Positions 12,949-20,541 of a stretch of 64,000 nucleotides of DNA are shown here, one piece after another (position 1 is the first letter of the stretch; the number at the start of each line of letters is the position of its first letter). The DNA lies in contig JADKBS010000001.1 in the NCBI GenBank assembly GCA_016714985.1, positions 205,001 through 269,000 on the forward strand. The letters run 5' to 3'. The notes beneath the pieces are model-generated. The model ran no database searches and was not told the origin of the DNA. It worked only from the letters and a program-made list of their open reading frames with translations. Source of the DNA: Saprospiraceae bacterium (GTDB lineage: Bacteria > Bacteroidota > Bacteroidia > Chitinophagales > Saprospiraceae). Position numbers and translations under genes: made by a program.

Positions 12949-13929
12949 ATGAAAAGCACTGTTTTGATAGCACTGTTTTGTTCGCCGATTTGGTTGTTTG
13001 CGCAAGTGGTTGACTCCGTTGCACTAAAGACGGTGGACAGCTTGATTCAGGTCTCCCGTGAGCTGACCAAGCTGCGGGAATTTGGCAAAGCTATGGAGAC
13101 AAATGAGGTGGCAGAAACGATCGCTTTAAAAAAATGGGGGGAAGAATCAGTTGGATTTGCCAATGCTTGCAACAACCACGGCGTGATATTGCTTTTGAAT
13201 GGAAAGCATTCAGAAGCAGAAGGGTGGTTGTTAAAAGGCAAAACCATTCGCGAGAAGCAGTTGGGTAAGTCAAATCAATACTATGCTAATTCCCTATACT
13301 ATTTAGGTTATCTTTATGATGATATGGGCAATTATGATATTGCAGAAAAAATGTTGCTTGAATGCAAAGATGTCCGTGGAAAGGTGCTAAAAAATATGCA
13401 CTCTGACTACTGTACAGTATTGAATGACTTAGGGATATTGTATTACCACATGATGAATTTTGAAAAAGCTGAAAAGTATTATATTGAATCAAATGATTGT
13501 GCAATTGAAAATTCTGGGAAATTGAATTTTGATTTTGCCATAAGTTTGCACAACCTCGCACAGTTGAACAGTGCAATGGGCGACTATGAAAAAGCCGAAC
13601 CACGATACATTGAAGCCATATCCATTATGGAACAAGTTGAAGGGAAAAACAACGCTTCTTATGCGCAGTATGTTAATAATTTAGGCGGTCTTTATAAGGC
13701 AATTGGTGAATACAAAAAGGCAGAGCATTTTTTTTTAGAAGCACTGTCCATCCGGGAATCAATTTTTGGAAAGTTGAACCCCCGGTATGCAAAAAGCCTT
13801 AACAGCCTCGCAAACTTATACCATTTTATCGGCGAAAACGGAAAGGCGGAGCCATTGCTCATACAAGCCATAGCGGTGTATGAACAAACACAGGAAAAGC
13901 CCGACGTGACTTATTCAAATTGCGCTTAA
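12949..13929 (+). CDS. exported TPR-CHAT protein, copy 1, N-terminal part (frameshifted)
   Basis: 326 residues in this frame. A signal peptide (residues 1-18, ending FAQ) is followed by repeated TPR motifs with the YEKAEPLYLEA-type pattern, such as DYEKAEPRYIEAISIMEQ. The frame ends in CA-stop at 13927, but the homology continues without a gap in the -1 frame (13920-15938). Reading YSNCA then LNLGGVY matches YAASLNNLASLY in copy 2 residue for residue if one T is restored near 13926. So this and the next entry are one gene of about 990 codons, broken by a one-base deletion or a sequencing error. Confidence 0.85.
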   Translation: MKSTVLIALFCSPIWLFAQVVDSVALKTVDSLIQVSRELTKLREFGKAMETNEVAETIALKKWGEESVGFANACNNHGVILLLNGKHSEAEGWLLKGKTIREKQLGKSNQYYANSLYYLGYLYDDMGNYDIAEKMLLECKDVRGKVLKNMHSDYCTVLNDLGILYYHMMNFEKAEKYYIESNDCAIENSGKLNFDFAISLHNLAQLNSAMGDYEKAEPRYIEAISIMEQVEGKNNASYAQYVNNLGGLYKAIGEYKKAEHFFLEALSIRESIFGKLNPRYAKSLNSLANLYHFIGENGKAEPLLIQAIAVYEQTQEKPDVTYSNCA

Positions 13930-15938
13930 ATTTAGGTGGGGTATATGTAGATTTAAAGAATTATGACAAAGCCGAAGTGCTTCTCAAAAAAGCACGGGAT
14001 GTTATGGAAGAAGCTTTGGGCAAAGAACACCCTTTTTATACTTGGAGTCTAATGTATTTGGGTAAATTGTACAGCGAAACCGGAAAATATGCACAAGCTG
14101 AGGATTTGTTTCTTGCTTCAAAAAACATCCTTGAAAAGTCGTTGGGAAAAAACAACCTCTTTTATGAAGAATGCTTAGATCAATTGGCATTAATGTACTG
14201 GGCTTCTAACCGATTTGATAAAGCAGCCGAGAATATCAGAGAAGGCTTAAACATTGAAAAAGGCATGCTTGCCGACTTGAGCAATTATTCTTCTGAAAAA
14301 GGCTTGGCGGCTTTCATCAGCAATTTTAAGGGCAGAAGAGACCGCGACTTATCCTTTGCTCAAATCCATCCCAGCCTAATTGCCACCTGTTACGACAACA
14401 CCCTTTTTCACAAAGGCTTTCTATTAAATGCTGTTTCGCAAATAAATAAAATAGCACAATCCAACCTCGCCACCACCGAACAATACAACCAGCTAAAATC
14501 CTACCACCGCCGCCTCGCCACCGAATATGCCAAGCCCATTGCGGAGCGGAAAAACGTGGAAGAATTGGAAGAAAAAGCCAACACGCTCGAAAAAGACCTG
14601 ACCCGCAGCGTGGCGGGCTTTGGCGAGGCGATGCGGCAAGTGACCTGGCAGGAGGTGCAGCAAAAACTGATGCCCGGCGAAGCCGCCGTCGAGTTTGTCC
14701 ACTACAAATTCGTTGACCCAAAGCCGACCGATAGCACGATGTACGCTGCGCTCGTGCTGTTGCCGGGGGCAAAGGAACCCGCCTTTATTCCGCTTTTTGA
14801 GGAAAAACAACTGGACGGGCTTTTGCAACCAAAAGGCAAATCCAAGCCGGACTTTGTGGACGGCCTGTACACCATTGGAGATGCGAAAAACTTGCTGTAC
14901 GACCTGCTTTGGCAGCCATTGGAACAGGCGCTTTCCGAGGCACAAACCGTTTATTTTTCACCATCCGGCCTCCTGCACCGATTGAACCTTGGTGTCATTG
15001 CCATGCCGCCCATGCTGAGGGGGGAAGAGCCTGGTGAAACCCTTGCCGATCGCTACCGCCTTATCGAACTGGGCAGTACCCGGCAGCTTGTCGTTCCGTC
15101 AAGTACAAAATCTACTGGAAACGATGCAATGCTCTATGGTGGGTTATTATACGAAATGGACAGCATGGCCATCGCCTCGGCCATTTCAAGTTTGGGCAAC
15201 GAGCTGTTGGCCACCCGCCGAGGGCTGGACTTCGCCAATGCGGACTCGACTCTTCGTGGAGGCAAATGGAACTACCTCCGCTGGACGGACGTAGAGGTCA
15301 GTTCCACTGAGGAAATATTCGCTGAGGCTGACCTGCGCCCCACGGTGCGGAAGGGCTACGAAGGCACGGAAGAATCGTTCAAAGCCATTGGCACCAACGG
15401 TCCGTCGCCTCGGGTGCTGCACCTGGCTACGCACGGTTTCTTTTTCCCAGACCCGAAAACGACAGACCGTGGACGGCAGACGGCGGACGGTGGCGAGCCG
15501 GTTTTCAAGATTTCCGACCACCCGATGATTCGGTCTGGGCTGGTGCTGGCAGGTGGCAACTACGCTTGGCAAACGGGCAAGCCCTACCGCCCCGACCGGG
15601 AGGACGGCATCCTGACGGCCTACGAAATCAGCCAGATGAACCTCTCGAACACCGAACTGGTGGTGCTCTCCGCCTGTGAGACGGGGTTGGGTGATATACA
15701 GGGCAACGAAGGGGTGTATGGGTTGCAACGGGCCTTCAAAATCGCAGGTGCAAAATACCTCATCATGTCGCTGTGGCAGGTGCCCGACTTCCAGACGCAG
15801 GAGCTGATGACGAACTTTTATAGCCTGTGGCTGGAGGATGAAATGCCCATCCCGGATGCTTTTCGTGCTGCACAGAAAGCCATGCGGAATAAGTACAAAA
15901 GTCCGTTTTTGTGGGCGGGGTTTGTGTTGGTGGAATAA
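13920..15938 (+). CDS. TPR-CHAT protein, copy 1, C-terminal part with caspase-like domain
   Basis: 672 residues as an open frame; the TTG at 13920 is probably not a real start. TPR units continue to ~residue 120 (NYDKAEVLLKKARDVMEEAL), then a coiled-coil stretch (~185-240), then the CHAT domain. The catalytic dyad of the caspase fold is visible: His in HLATHGFFFP (codon 15432-15434) and Cys in LSACETGLGD (codon 15675-15677). The end WAGFVLVE matches CHAT family C-termini. Whether the protein is made depends on the frameshift at ~13926. It lies 33 nt before copy 2 and shares long nearly identical DNA blocks with it. Confidence 0.88.
   Translation: MRLNLGGVYVDLKNYDKAEVLLKKARDVMEEALGKEHPFYTWSLMYLGKLYSETGKYAQAEDLFLASKNILEKSLGKNNLFYEECLDQLALMYWASNRFDKAAENIREGLNIEKGMLADLSNYSSEKGLAAFISNFKGRRDRDLSFAQIHPSLIATCYDNTLFHKGFLLNAVSQINKIAQSNLATTEQYNQLKSYHRRLATEYAKPIAERKNVEELEEKANTLEKDLTRSVAGFGEAMRQVTWQEVQQKLMPGEAAVEFVHYKFVDPKPTDSTMYAALVLLPGAKEPAFIPLFEEKQLDGLLQPKGKSKPDFVDGLYTIGDAKNLLYDLLWQPLEQALSEAQTVYFSPSGLLHRLNLGVIAMPPMLRGEEPGETLADRYRLIELGSTRQLVVPSSTKSTGNDAMLYGGLLYEMDSMAIASAISSLGNELLATRRGLDFANADSTLRGGKWNYLRWTDVEVSSTEEIFAEADLRPTVRKGYEGTEESFKAIGTNGPSPRVLHLATHGFFFPDPKTTDRGRQTADGGEPVFKISDHPMIRSGLVLAGGNYAWQTGKPYRPDREDGILTAYEISQMNLSNTELVVLSACETGLGDIQGNEGVYGLQRAFKIAGAKYLIMSLWQVPDFQTQELMTNFYSLWLEDEMPIPDAFRAAQKAMRNKYKSPFLWAGFVLVE
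15461..15492. repeat. period-7 repeat inside CHAT copy 1 (GGCNGAC units)
   Basis: GACAGAC, CGTGGAC, GGCAGAC, GGCGGAC, GGTGG. It encodes a linker (TTDRGRQTADGG) between the His and Cys parts of the CHAT domain. The same tract is present at the equivalent place in copy 2 (18741-18772). Confidence 0.7.
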
Positions 15939-15971
15939 TATAGTGGCTACTTTTATCTGAAAAAATGACCA

Positions 15972-18900
15972 ATGAATAAAGCCATCTTAATCATACTGTT
16001 GTGTTGCCCGTTTATGCTGTCCGGGCAGTTTGTTGATTCCGTTGCGCTGAAGACGGTGGACAGCTTGGTGCAGGTTTCCCGCGGGCTTACGGAAAAGGGG
16101 GATTTTGCCAAGGCGCTGGAGGTCAATGCAGCCGTCGAAGCGCTTGCATTGGAAAAATGGGGACATGAGTCGGCTGGATATGCGAGTGCATGTTATAATC
16201 ATGGCAGGGTATTGTATTTCAAAGACGATTATACAGAGGCAGAAAAATGGTATTTTGAGGCCAGGGTTATTCGTGAAAAAGTATTGGGAAAAAACCATTT
16301 GGACTATGCGAAAACCATGCAGAGCATTGGACTTTTATATTATTGGATGGGGAAGTATTCAGAAGCCGAATCACCATCTCTTGAAGCGTTGTCAATATTC
16401 GAAAGAATAGTTGGCAAAGAAGATGCTAACTATATTTATAGTCTTCATTGGTTGGGGATATTATACTATCAAAAGGGGCAGTATGAAAAAGCAGAACCCT
16501 TGCTACTTGAGGCTAAAGATATTCGAAAAAAAAAATTGGGCAGTGAGCATGCCGACTATGCAGCAAGCTTGAACATGCTTGGGGTTTTATACATGGCCAC
16601 TGGCAAATACGAAAATGCCGAACAGTATTACCTTGAAGCAAATGCCTTGCAGGAAAAAAGGCTGGGTAAAACGGACGCTGACTATGTAGGAAGTATTTTA
16701 AACCTTGCAGTGTTGTATTGGAAGATGGGCAAATACGAAAAAGCGGAACCACTCTACCTTAAGGTGAAGGCAATTCAGGAAAAAGGGAAGAGCAAGGGAG
16801 ACGCATATTATTCGACAACAATAAATAATTTGGCGGCATTGTATTCCGATATGGGCAATTACGAAAAAGCGGAACCGCTTTATTTGGAAGCTGTAGCCAT
16901 TCGAGAAAAGAAGATGGGAAAAGAACACCCGCTTTACGCTGCGAGCTTAAACAACTTGGCTTCATTGTATCACAGGTTAGGCAATTATGAAAAAGCAGCA
17001 CCGTTGTATCTTGAATCTTTGGCTATTAGGGGAAAGACACTTGGCAAAACTCACCCTGATTTTGCGCTCAGCCTGAATAATTTGGCAAGCTTATACAAAG
17101 AATTAAATGATTACGAAAAGGCAAAGCCCTACTTATTGGAAGCGGTGGCCGTGCAAGCTGAAGCCTTGGGTAAATCGCACCCTGATTATGCCTTTTATCT
17201 CCATGAACTTGGGAATTACTATGCCCAAATTGGTAAAAATGAGGATGCAGAAACCATATTGCTGGAAGCTAAAAACATCCGAGAGAAAGCACTTGGGAAA
17301 ACCCATCCTGATTATGCCCGTAGCCTCAACGATTTGGCAAGTTTTTATTTGGCTGTCGGAGACCACGGTAAAGCCGAGCCGCTTTTCCTGGAGGCAAAAA
17401 ATATACGAGAAGCCGTGCTTGGCAGCCAACACCCTAGCTATATAGCAAGCTTGGATGCGCTGGTTGCATTTTATTGGTCTTTAGGTAATTTAAGTGCTGC
17501 CAGAACCTATATTTCGGAAGCCAATATGGCCCAAAAAAACTTATTGATTAAAGCCTCCCGCCACCTTTCAGAACAGGAATTGACCGCATTTACCCGCAAA
17601 TTTGAAACGGGCCAGCGCCGGGTCTTTTCCTTCGCCCAGTTACAACCCGACCTGTCCGCCACCTGCTTCGACAACACCCTCTTTCACAAAGGCTTCCTCC
17701 TGAACGCTGTTTCGCAAGTCAGCAAAATTGCCCTTTCAGACCCCGCCACCACCGAACAATACAACCAACTCAAATCCTACCAGCGCCGCCTAGCCGCCGA
17801 GTACGCCAAGCCCATTGCGGAGCGAAAAAACGTGGAAGAACTGGAAGAAAAAGCCAACACGCTCGAAAAAGACCTGACCCGCAGCGTGTCAGGATTTGGC
17901 GAAGCTCTCCGGCAGGTGACCTGGCAGGAGGTGCGGCAAAATCTGCAACCCGGTGAAGCCGCCATTGAGTTTGTCCACTTTAAATTCATCAACCCAAAGC
18001 CGACCGATAGCACGATGTACGCTGCGCTAGTGCTGCTACCCGGTGCAAAAGCGCCCAAGTTCATCACCCTCTTCGAAGAAAAACAGCTCAATGCTTTCCT
18101 TGAGCCAAACAGCAAGCCTAAGCCCGACTTCGTGAATGGCCTGTACACCTTTGACGATGCAAAAAAATCGTTGTACGAACTGTTGTGGAGGCCATTGGAG
18201 CAGGATTTGAGCGAAGTAAATACAGTTTATTTTTCGCCAAGCGGCCTTTTGCACCGATTGAATATGGGCGCAGTACCCATGCCCCCAATGCTGCGGGGTG
18301 AGGCAGCGGAAACAACCCTCGCCGACCGATACCAGCTCGTCGAATTGGGCAGCACGAGGCAGCTGGCGGTCGGCAATCGGCAGTCGGCAGCCAAGGGCAC
18401 AGAAGCCCTACTATACGGCGGCATCCAATACGAAATGGACAGCACGGCCATCGCCTCGGCCATTTCAAGTTTGGGCAACGAGCTGTTGGCCACCCGCCGA
18501 GGGCTGGACTTCGCCAATGCGGACTCGACCCTTCGTGGGGGCAAATGGAGCCACCTCCGTTGGACGGGTGTGGAAGTGAGCACCACCGAGGAAATCCTCA
18601 CCGATGCTGGGCTGCACCCCTTGGTTCGCAAGGGCTATGACGGCACGGAGGAGTCGTTTAAGGCCATCGGGGCAAGCGGACCGTCACCGTGGGTATTGCA
18701 CTTGGCCACGCACGGGTTCTTTTTCCCAGACCCGAAAACGACAGACGGTGGACGGCAGACGGCGGACGGTGGCGAGCCGGTTTTCAAGATTTCCGAGCAC
18801 TCGATGATACGTGCTGGGCTGGTGCTGGCGGGTGGCAACTACGCTTGGCAAACGGGCAAACCTTTCCGCCCCGACCAGGAGGACGGGATCCTGACGGCCT

Positions 18901-19217
18901 ACGAAATTAGCCAGATGAACCTTTCGAACACCGAGCTGGTCGTTCTTTCCGCCTGCGAGACGGGGTTGGGTGATATACAGGGCAACGAAGGGGTTTATGG
19001 ACTCCAACGGGCCTTCAAAATCGCAGGTGCAAAATACCTCATCATGTCCCTGTGGCAGGTGCCCGACTTCCAGACGCAGGAGCTGATGACGAGTTTTTAC
19101 AGTCTCTGGCTGGAGGATAAAATGACCATTCCAGATGCATTTCGTGCTGCGCAAAAGGCGATGAAAGAGAAGTACAAAAGCCCATTCCTGTGGGCAGGGT
19201 TTGTTTTGGTGGAGTGA
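15972..19217 (+). CDS. exported TPR-CHAT (caspase-like) protein, copy 2, intact
   Basis: 1081 residues. A signal peptide (1-19, ending LSGQ) is followed by VDSVALKTVDSLVQVSRG, and then about eleven or twelve 42-residue TPRs (~60-540) of the kinesin-light-chain type (YEKAEPLYLEAVAIREK.LGKEHP..AASLNNLASLY). A helical linker (~545-690) leads to the CHAT domain (~700-1081) with the dyad His914 (HLATHGFFFP) and Cys995 (LSACETGLGD). CHAT proteases are caspase relatives; TPR-CHAT proteins in other systems are switched on through their TPR region and cut partner proteins. A signal peptide places this one outside the cytoplasm. It lies downstream of a sigma/anti-sigma pair and ends at a terminator. 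Its substrate is unknown. Confidence 0.93.
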   Translation: MNKAILIILLCCPFMLSGQFVDSVALKTVDSLVQVSRGLTEKGDFAKALEVNAAVEALALEKWGHESAGYASACYNHGRVLYFKDDYTEAEKWYFEARVIREKVLGKNHLDYAKTMQSIGLLYYWMGKYSEAESPSLEALSIFERIVGKEDANYIYSLHWLGILYYQKGQYEKAEPLLLEAKDIRKKKLGSEHADYAASLNMLGVLYMATGKYENAEQYYLEANALQEKRLGKTDADYVGSILNLAVLYWKMGKYEKAEPLYLKVKAIQEKGKSKGDAYYSTTINNLAALYSDMGNYEKAEPLYLEAVAIREKKMGKEHPLYAASLNNLASLYHRLGNYEKAAPLYLESLAIRGKTLGKTHPDFALSLNNLASLYKELNDYEKAKPYLLEAVAVQAEALGKSHPDYAFYLHELGNYYAQIGKNEDAETILLEAKNIREKALGKTHPDYARSLNDLASFYLAVGDHGKAEPLFLEAKNIREAVLGSQHPSYIASLDALVAFYWSLGNLSAARTYISEANMAQKNLLIKASRHLSEQELTAFTRKFETGQRRVFSFAQLQPDLSATCFDNTLFHKGFLLNAVSQVSKIALSDPATTEQYNQLKSYQRRLAAEYAKPIAERKNVEELEEKANTLEKDLTRSVSGFGEALRQVTWQEVRQNLQPGEAAIEFVHFKFINPKPTDSTMYAALVLLPGAKAPKFITLFEEKQLNAFLEPNSKPKPDFVNGLYTFDDAKKSLYELLWRPLEQDLSEVNTVYFSPSGLLHRLNMGAVPMPPMLRGEAAETTLADRYQLVELGSTRQLAVGNRQSAAKGTEALLYGGIQYEMDSTAIASAISSLGNELLATRRGLDFANADSTLRGGKWSHLRWTGVEVSTTEEILTDAGLHPLVRKGYDGTEESFKAIGASGPSPWVLHLATHGFFFPDPKTTDGGRQTADGGEPVFKISEHSMIRAGLVLAGGNYAWQTGKPFRPDQEDGILTAYEISQMNLSNTELVVLSACETGLGDIQGNEGVYGLQRAFKIAGAKYLIMSLWQVPDFQTQELMTSFYSLWLEDKMTIPDAFRAAQKAMKEKYKSPFLWAGFVLVE
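18365..18392. repeat. period-7 repeat inside CHAT copy 2 only (GGCNNTC units)
   Basis: GGCGGTC, GGCAATC, GGCAGTC, GGCAGCC. It encodes AVGNRQSAAKG. The equivalent place in copy 1 has unrelated sequence (VVPSSTKSTGN), so this tract differs between the paralogues. Confidence 0.7.
18741..18772. repeat. period-7 repeat inside CHAT copy 2 (shared with copy 1)
   Basis: ACAGACGGTGGACGGCAGAC and the following GGCGGACGGTGG form about four 7-base units. The tract is nearly identical to 15461-15492 and lies in the same linker of the CHAT domain. Confidence 0.7.
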
Positions 19218-19248
19218 GCAAGTGGTTGATTTTCAATACGTTAATCGA

Positions 19249-19288
19249 AGCCCCATCGGGTGTCATATCCGATGGGGCTGTTTTTTTT
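19249..19288 (+). terminator. rho-independent terminator after the CHAT cluster
   Basis: AGCCCCATCGG (19249-19259) pairs with CCGATGGGGCT (19269-19279), and G plus T8 follows (19280-19288). It closes the sigma/anti-sigma/CHAT transcription unit 32 nt after the stop. Confidence 0.92.
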
Positions 19289-19380
19289 CAAAAAATCCAA
19301 TCTGCTACTTACCTACGGCGAATTGGTTGCAATAAAAGGATGAAAAGCATTTTTTCTGAACGCATTAAAATCTATTTCAA

Positions 19381-20541
19381 ATGAAAAAGCTAACCATCAT
19401 CGCCTTGTTCATCTGCACTTTGCTGGCAACCAACGCCATAGCACAAACAGTGCCTACGGGGAACGCAAAGCAATCATCATTTGACAAAGCTGCCGAACAG
19501 GTGAAGCTGGCCCCTTTTAGCCGCATCCAACCAGTGGCGGCTGCTAAAAAGCACGTCAGCAAAGCCGACTGGTTCCAACTACAGCCATCGGCGCTGGAGC
19601 CCATCATGTCCCAAAAACCACGGCTGCTGCGCCTGGAACTGCCGGGCGGCATGGCACTGGAGCTGGAGCGGGCCGACCCGTTCACCAGCGATTTTGTATT
19701 GAAAACCTCCGCTGGCACTTCGCCCGCCTATCAGCCAGGCCTACACTACCGGGGCTACGTGGCCGGTAAAGACCGGGAACATTCCATTGCCGCCGTTAGC
19801 ATTTTTCAGGATGAAATCGTGGCCGTGATGGCCACGGAAGAAGATGGCAACATGACGCTGGGCCGCGTTGGCGACCGGAAGATTGCCGATAATCGCTATG
19901 TTTTTTACAAGGAAAAAGACCGGCTGCAGGCCAGCGCATGGCAGTGTGGGGTGGATGACGACGAGGTGCCTGCCATCTTCGAGGTGTTGCCGCAGGCCGA
20001 AAAAATGGTGCTGAATAATAAACTCGTCAGGGTGTATGTGGAGGTGGATTACTCTCTGTGCATAGCGCTGGGCGGTTCGGTGTTCAATGTCGCCCCAGTA
20101 ACCAACTATGTGGCGGCTCTTTTCAATGTCACGGCCTTGTTGTACGACCGGGAAGATGTTATCACCCAAATTAGCGAGGTGTTTGTGTGGGTAGGACCGG
20201 ACCCTTACAATAGTGAGACCACCACACAGGCATTGGCTGATTTTCGGGATCGCCTGGGGCTAATGGGGTCTTTTAATGGTGACCTGGCACATCTTTTATC
20301 CAATGATGATACCGATGGTGGGTTGGCTTCGGTAGATGTACTTTGTTTTCCCAACATCAAATACCGGTCTGCCTACAGTGGCGAACTGGGTGCCCTCGAT
20401 TTTTTCCAACCTATTCTTGGGAATCCAACTGCGTTACCCACGAAATGGGCCACAATCTTGGCAGCCGTCATACCCACTGGTGCGGCTGGCCCGGCGGCCC
20501 GATTGACAACTGTGGGCCTACAACACCTCCAATCAATTTAG
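19381..20541 (+). CDS. secreted reprolysin-type metalloprotease/adhesin, N-terminal part (frameshifted)
   Basis: 386 residues in this frame; only ~1-342 are genuine. A signal peptide (1-21, ending AIAQ) precedes a propeptide-like region (~25-180) and the start of a reprolysin/M12B-like catalytic domain (LVRVYVEVDYSLCIALGG, FNVTALLYDREDV, ISEVFVWVG, LADFRDRLG). After LDF (codons around 20398-20403) the frame turns into unrelated residues, while the HExxH-bearing continuation is in the -1 frame. The switch point is the heptamer T TTT TTC at 20400-20406. Together with the following entry this forms one gene of about 1580 codons. Confidence 0.85.
   Translation: MKKLTIIALFICTLLATNAIAQTVPTGNAKQSSFDKAAEQVKLAPFSRIQPVAAAKKHVSKADWFQLQPSALEPIMSQKPRLLRLELPGGMALELERADPFTSDFVLKTSAGTSPAYQPGLHYRGYVAGKDREHSIAAVSIFQDEIVAVMATEEDGNMTLGRVGDRKIADNRYVFYKEKDRLQASAWQCGVDDDEVPAIFEVLPQAEKMVLNNKLVRVYVEVDYSLCIALGGSVFNVAPVTNYVAALFNVTALLYDREDVITQISEVFVWVGPDPYNSETTTQALADFRDRLGLMGSFNGDLAHLLSNDDTDGGLASVDVLCFPNIKYRSAYSGELGALDFFQPILGNPTALPTKWATILAAVIPTGAAGPAARLTTVGLQHLQSI

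Noticed and set aside
13900..13935. Programmed frameshift in CHAT copy 1
   Set aside because: The local sequence gives no X XXY YYZ heptamer in the right phase; a one-base indel is simpler.
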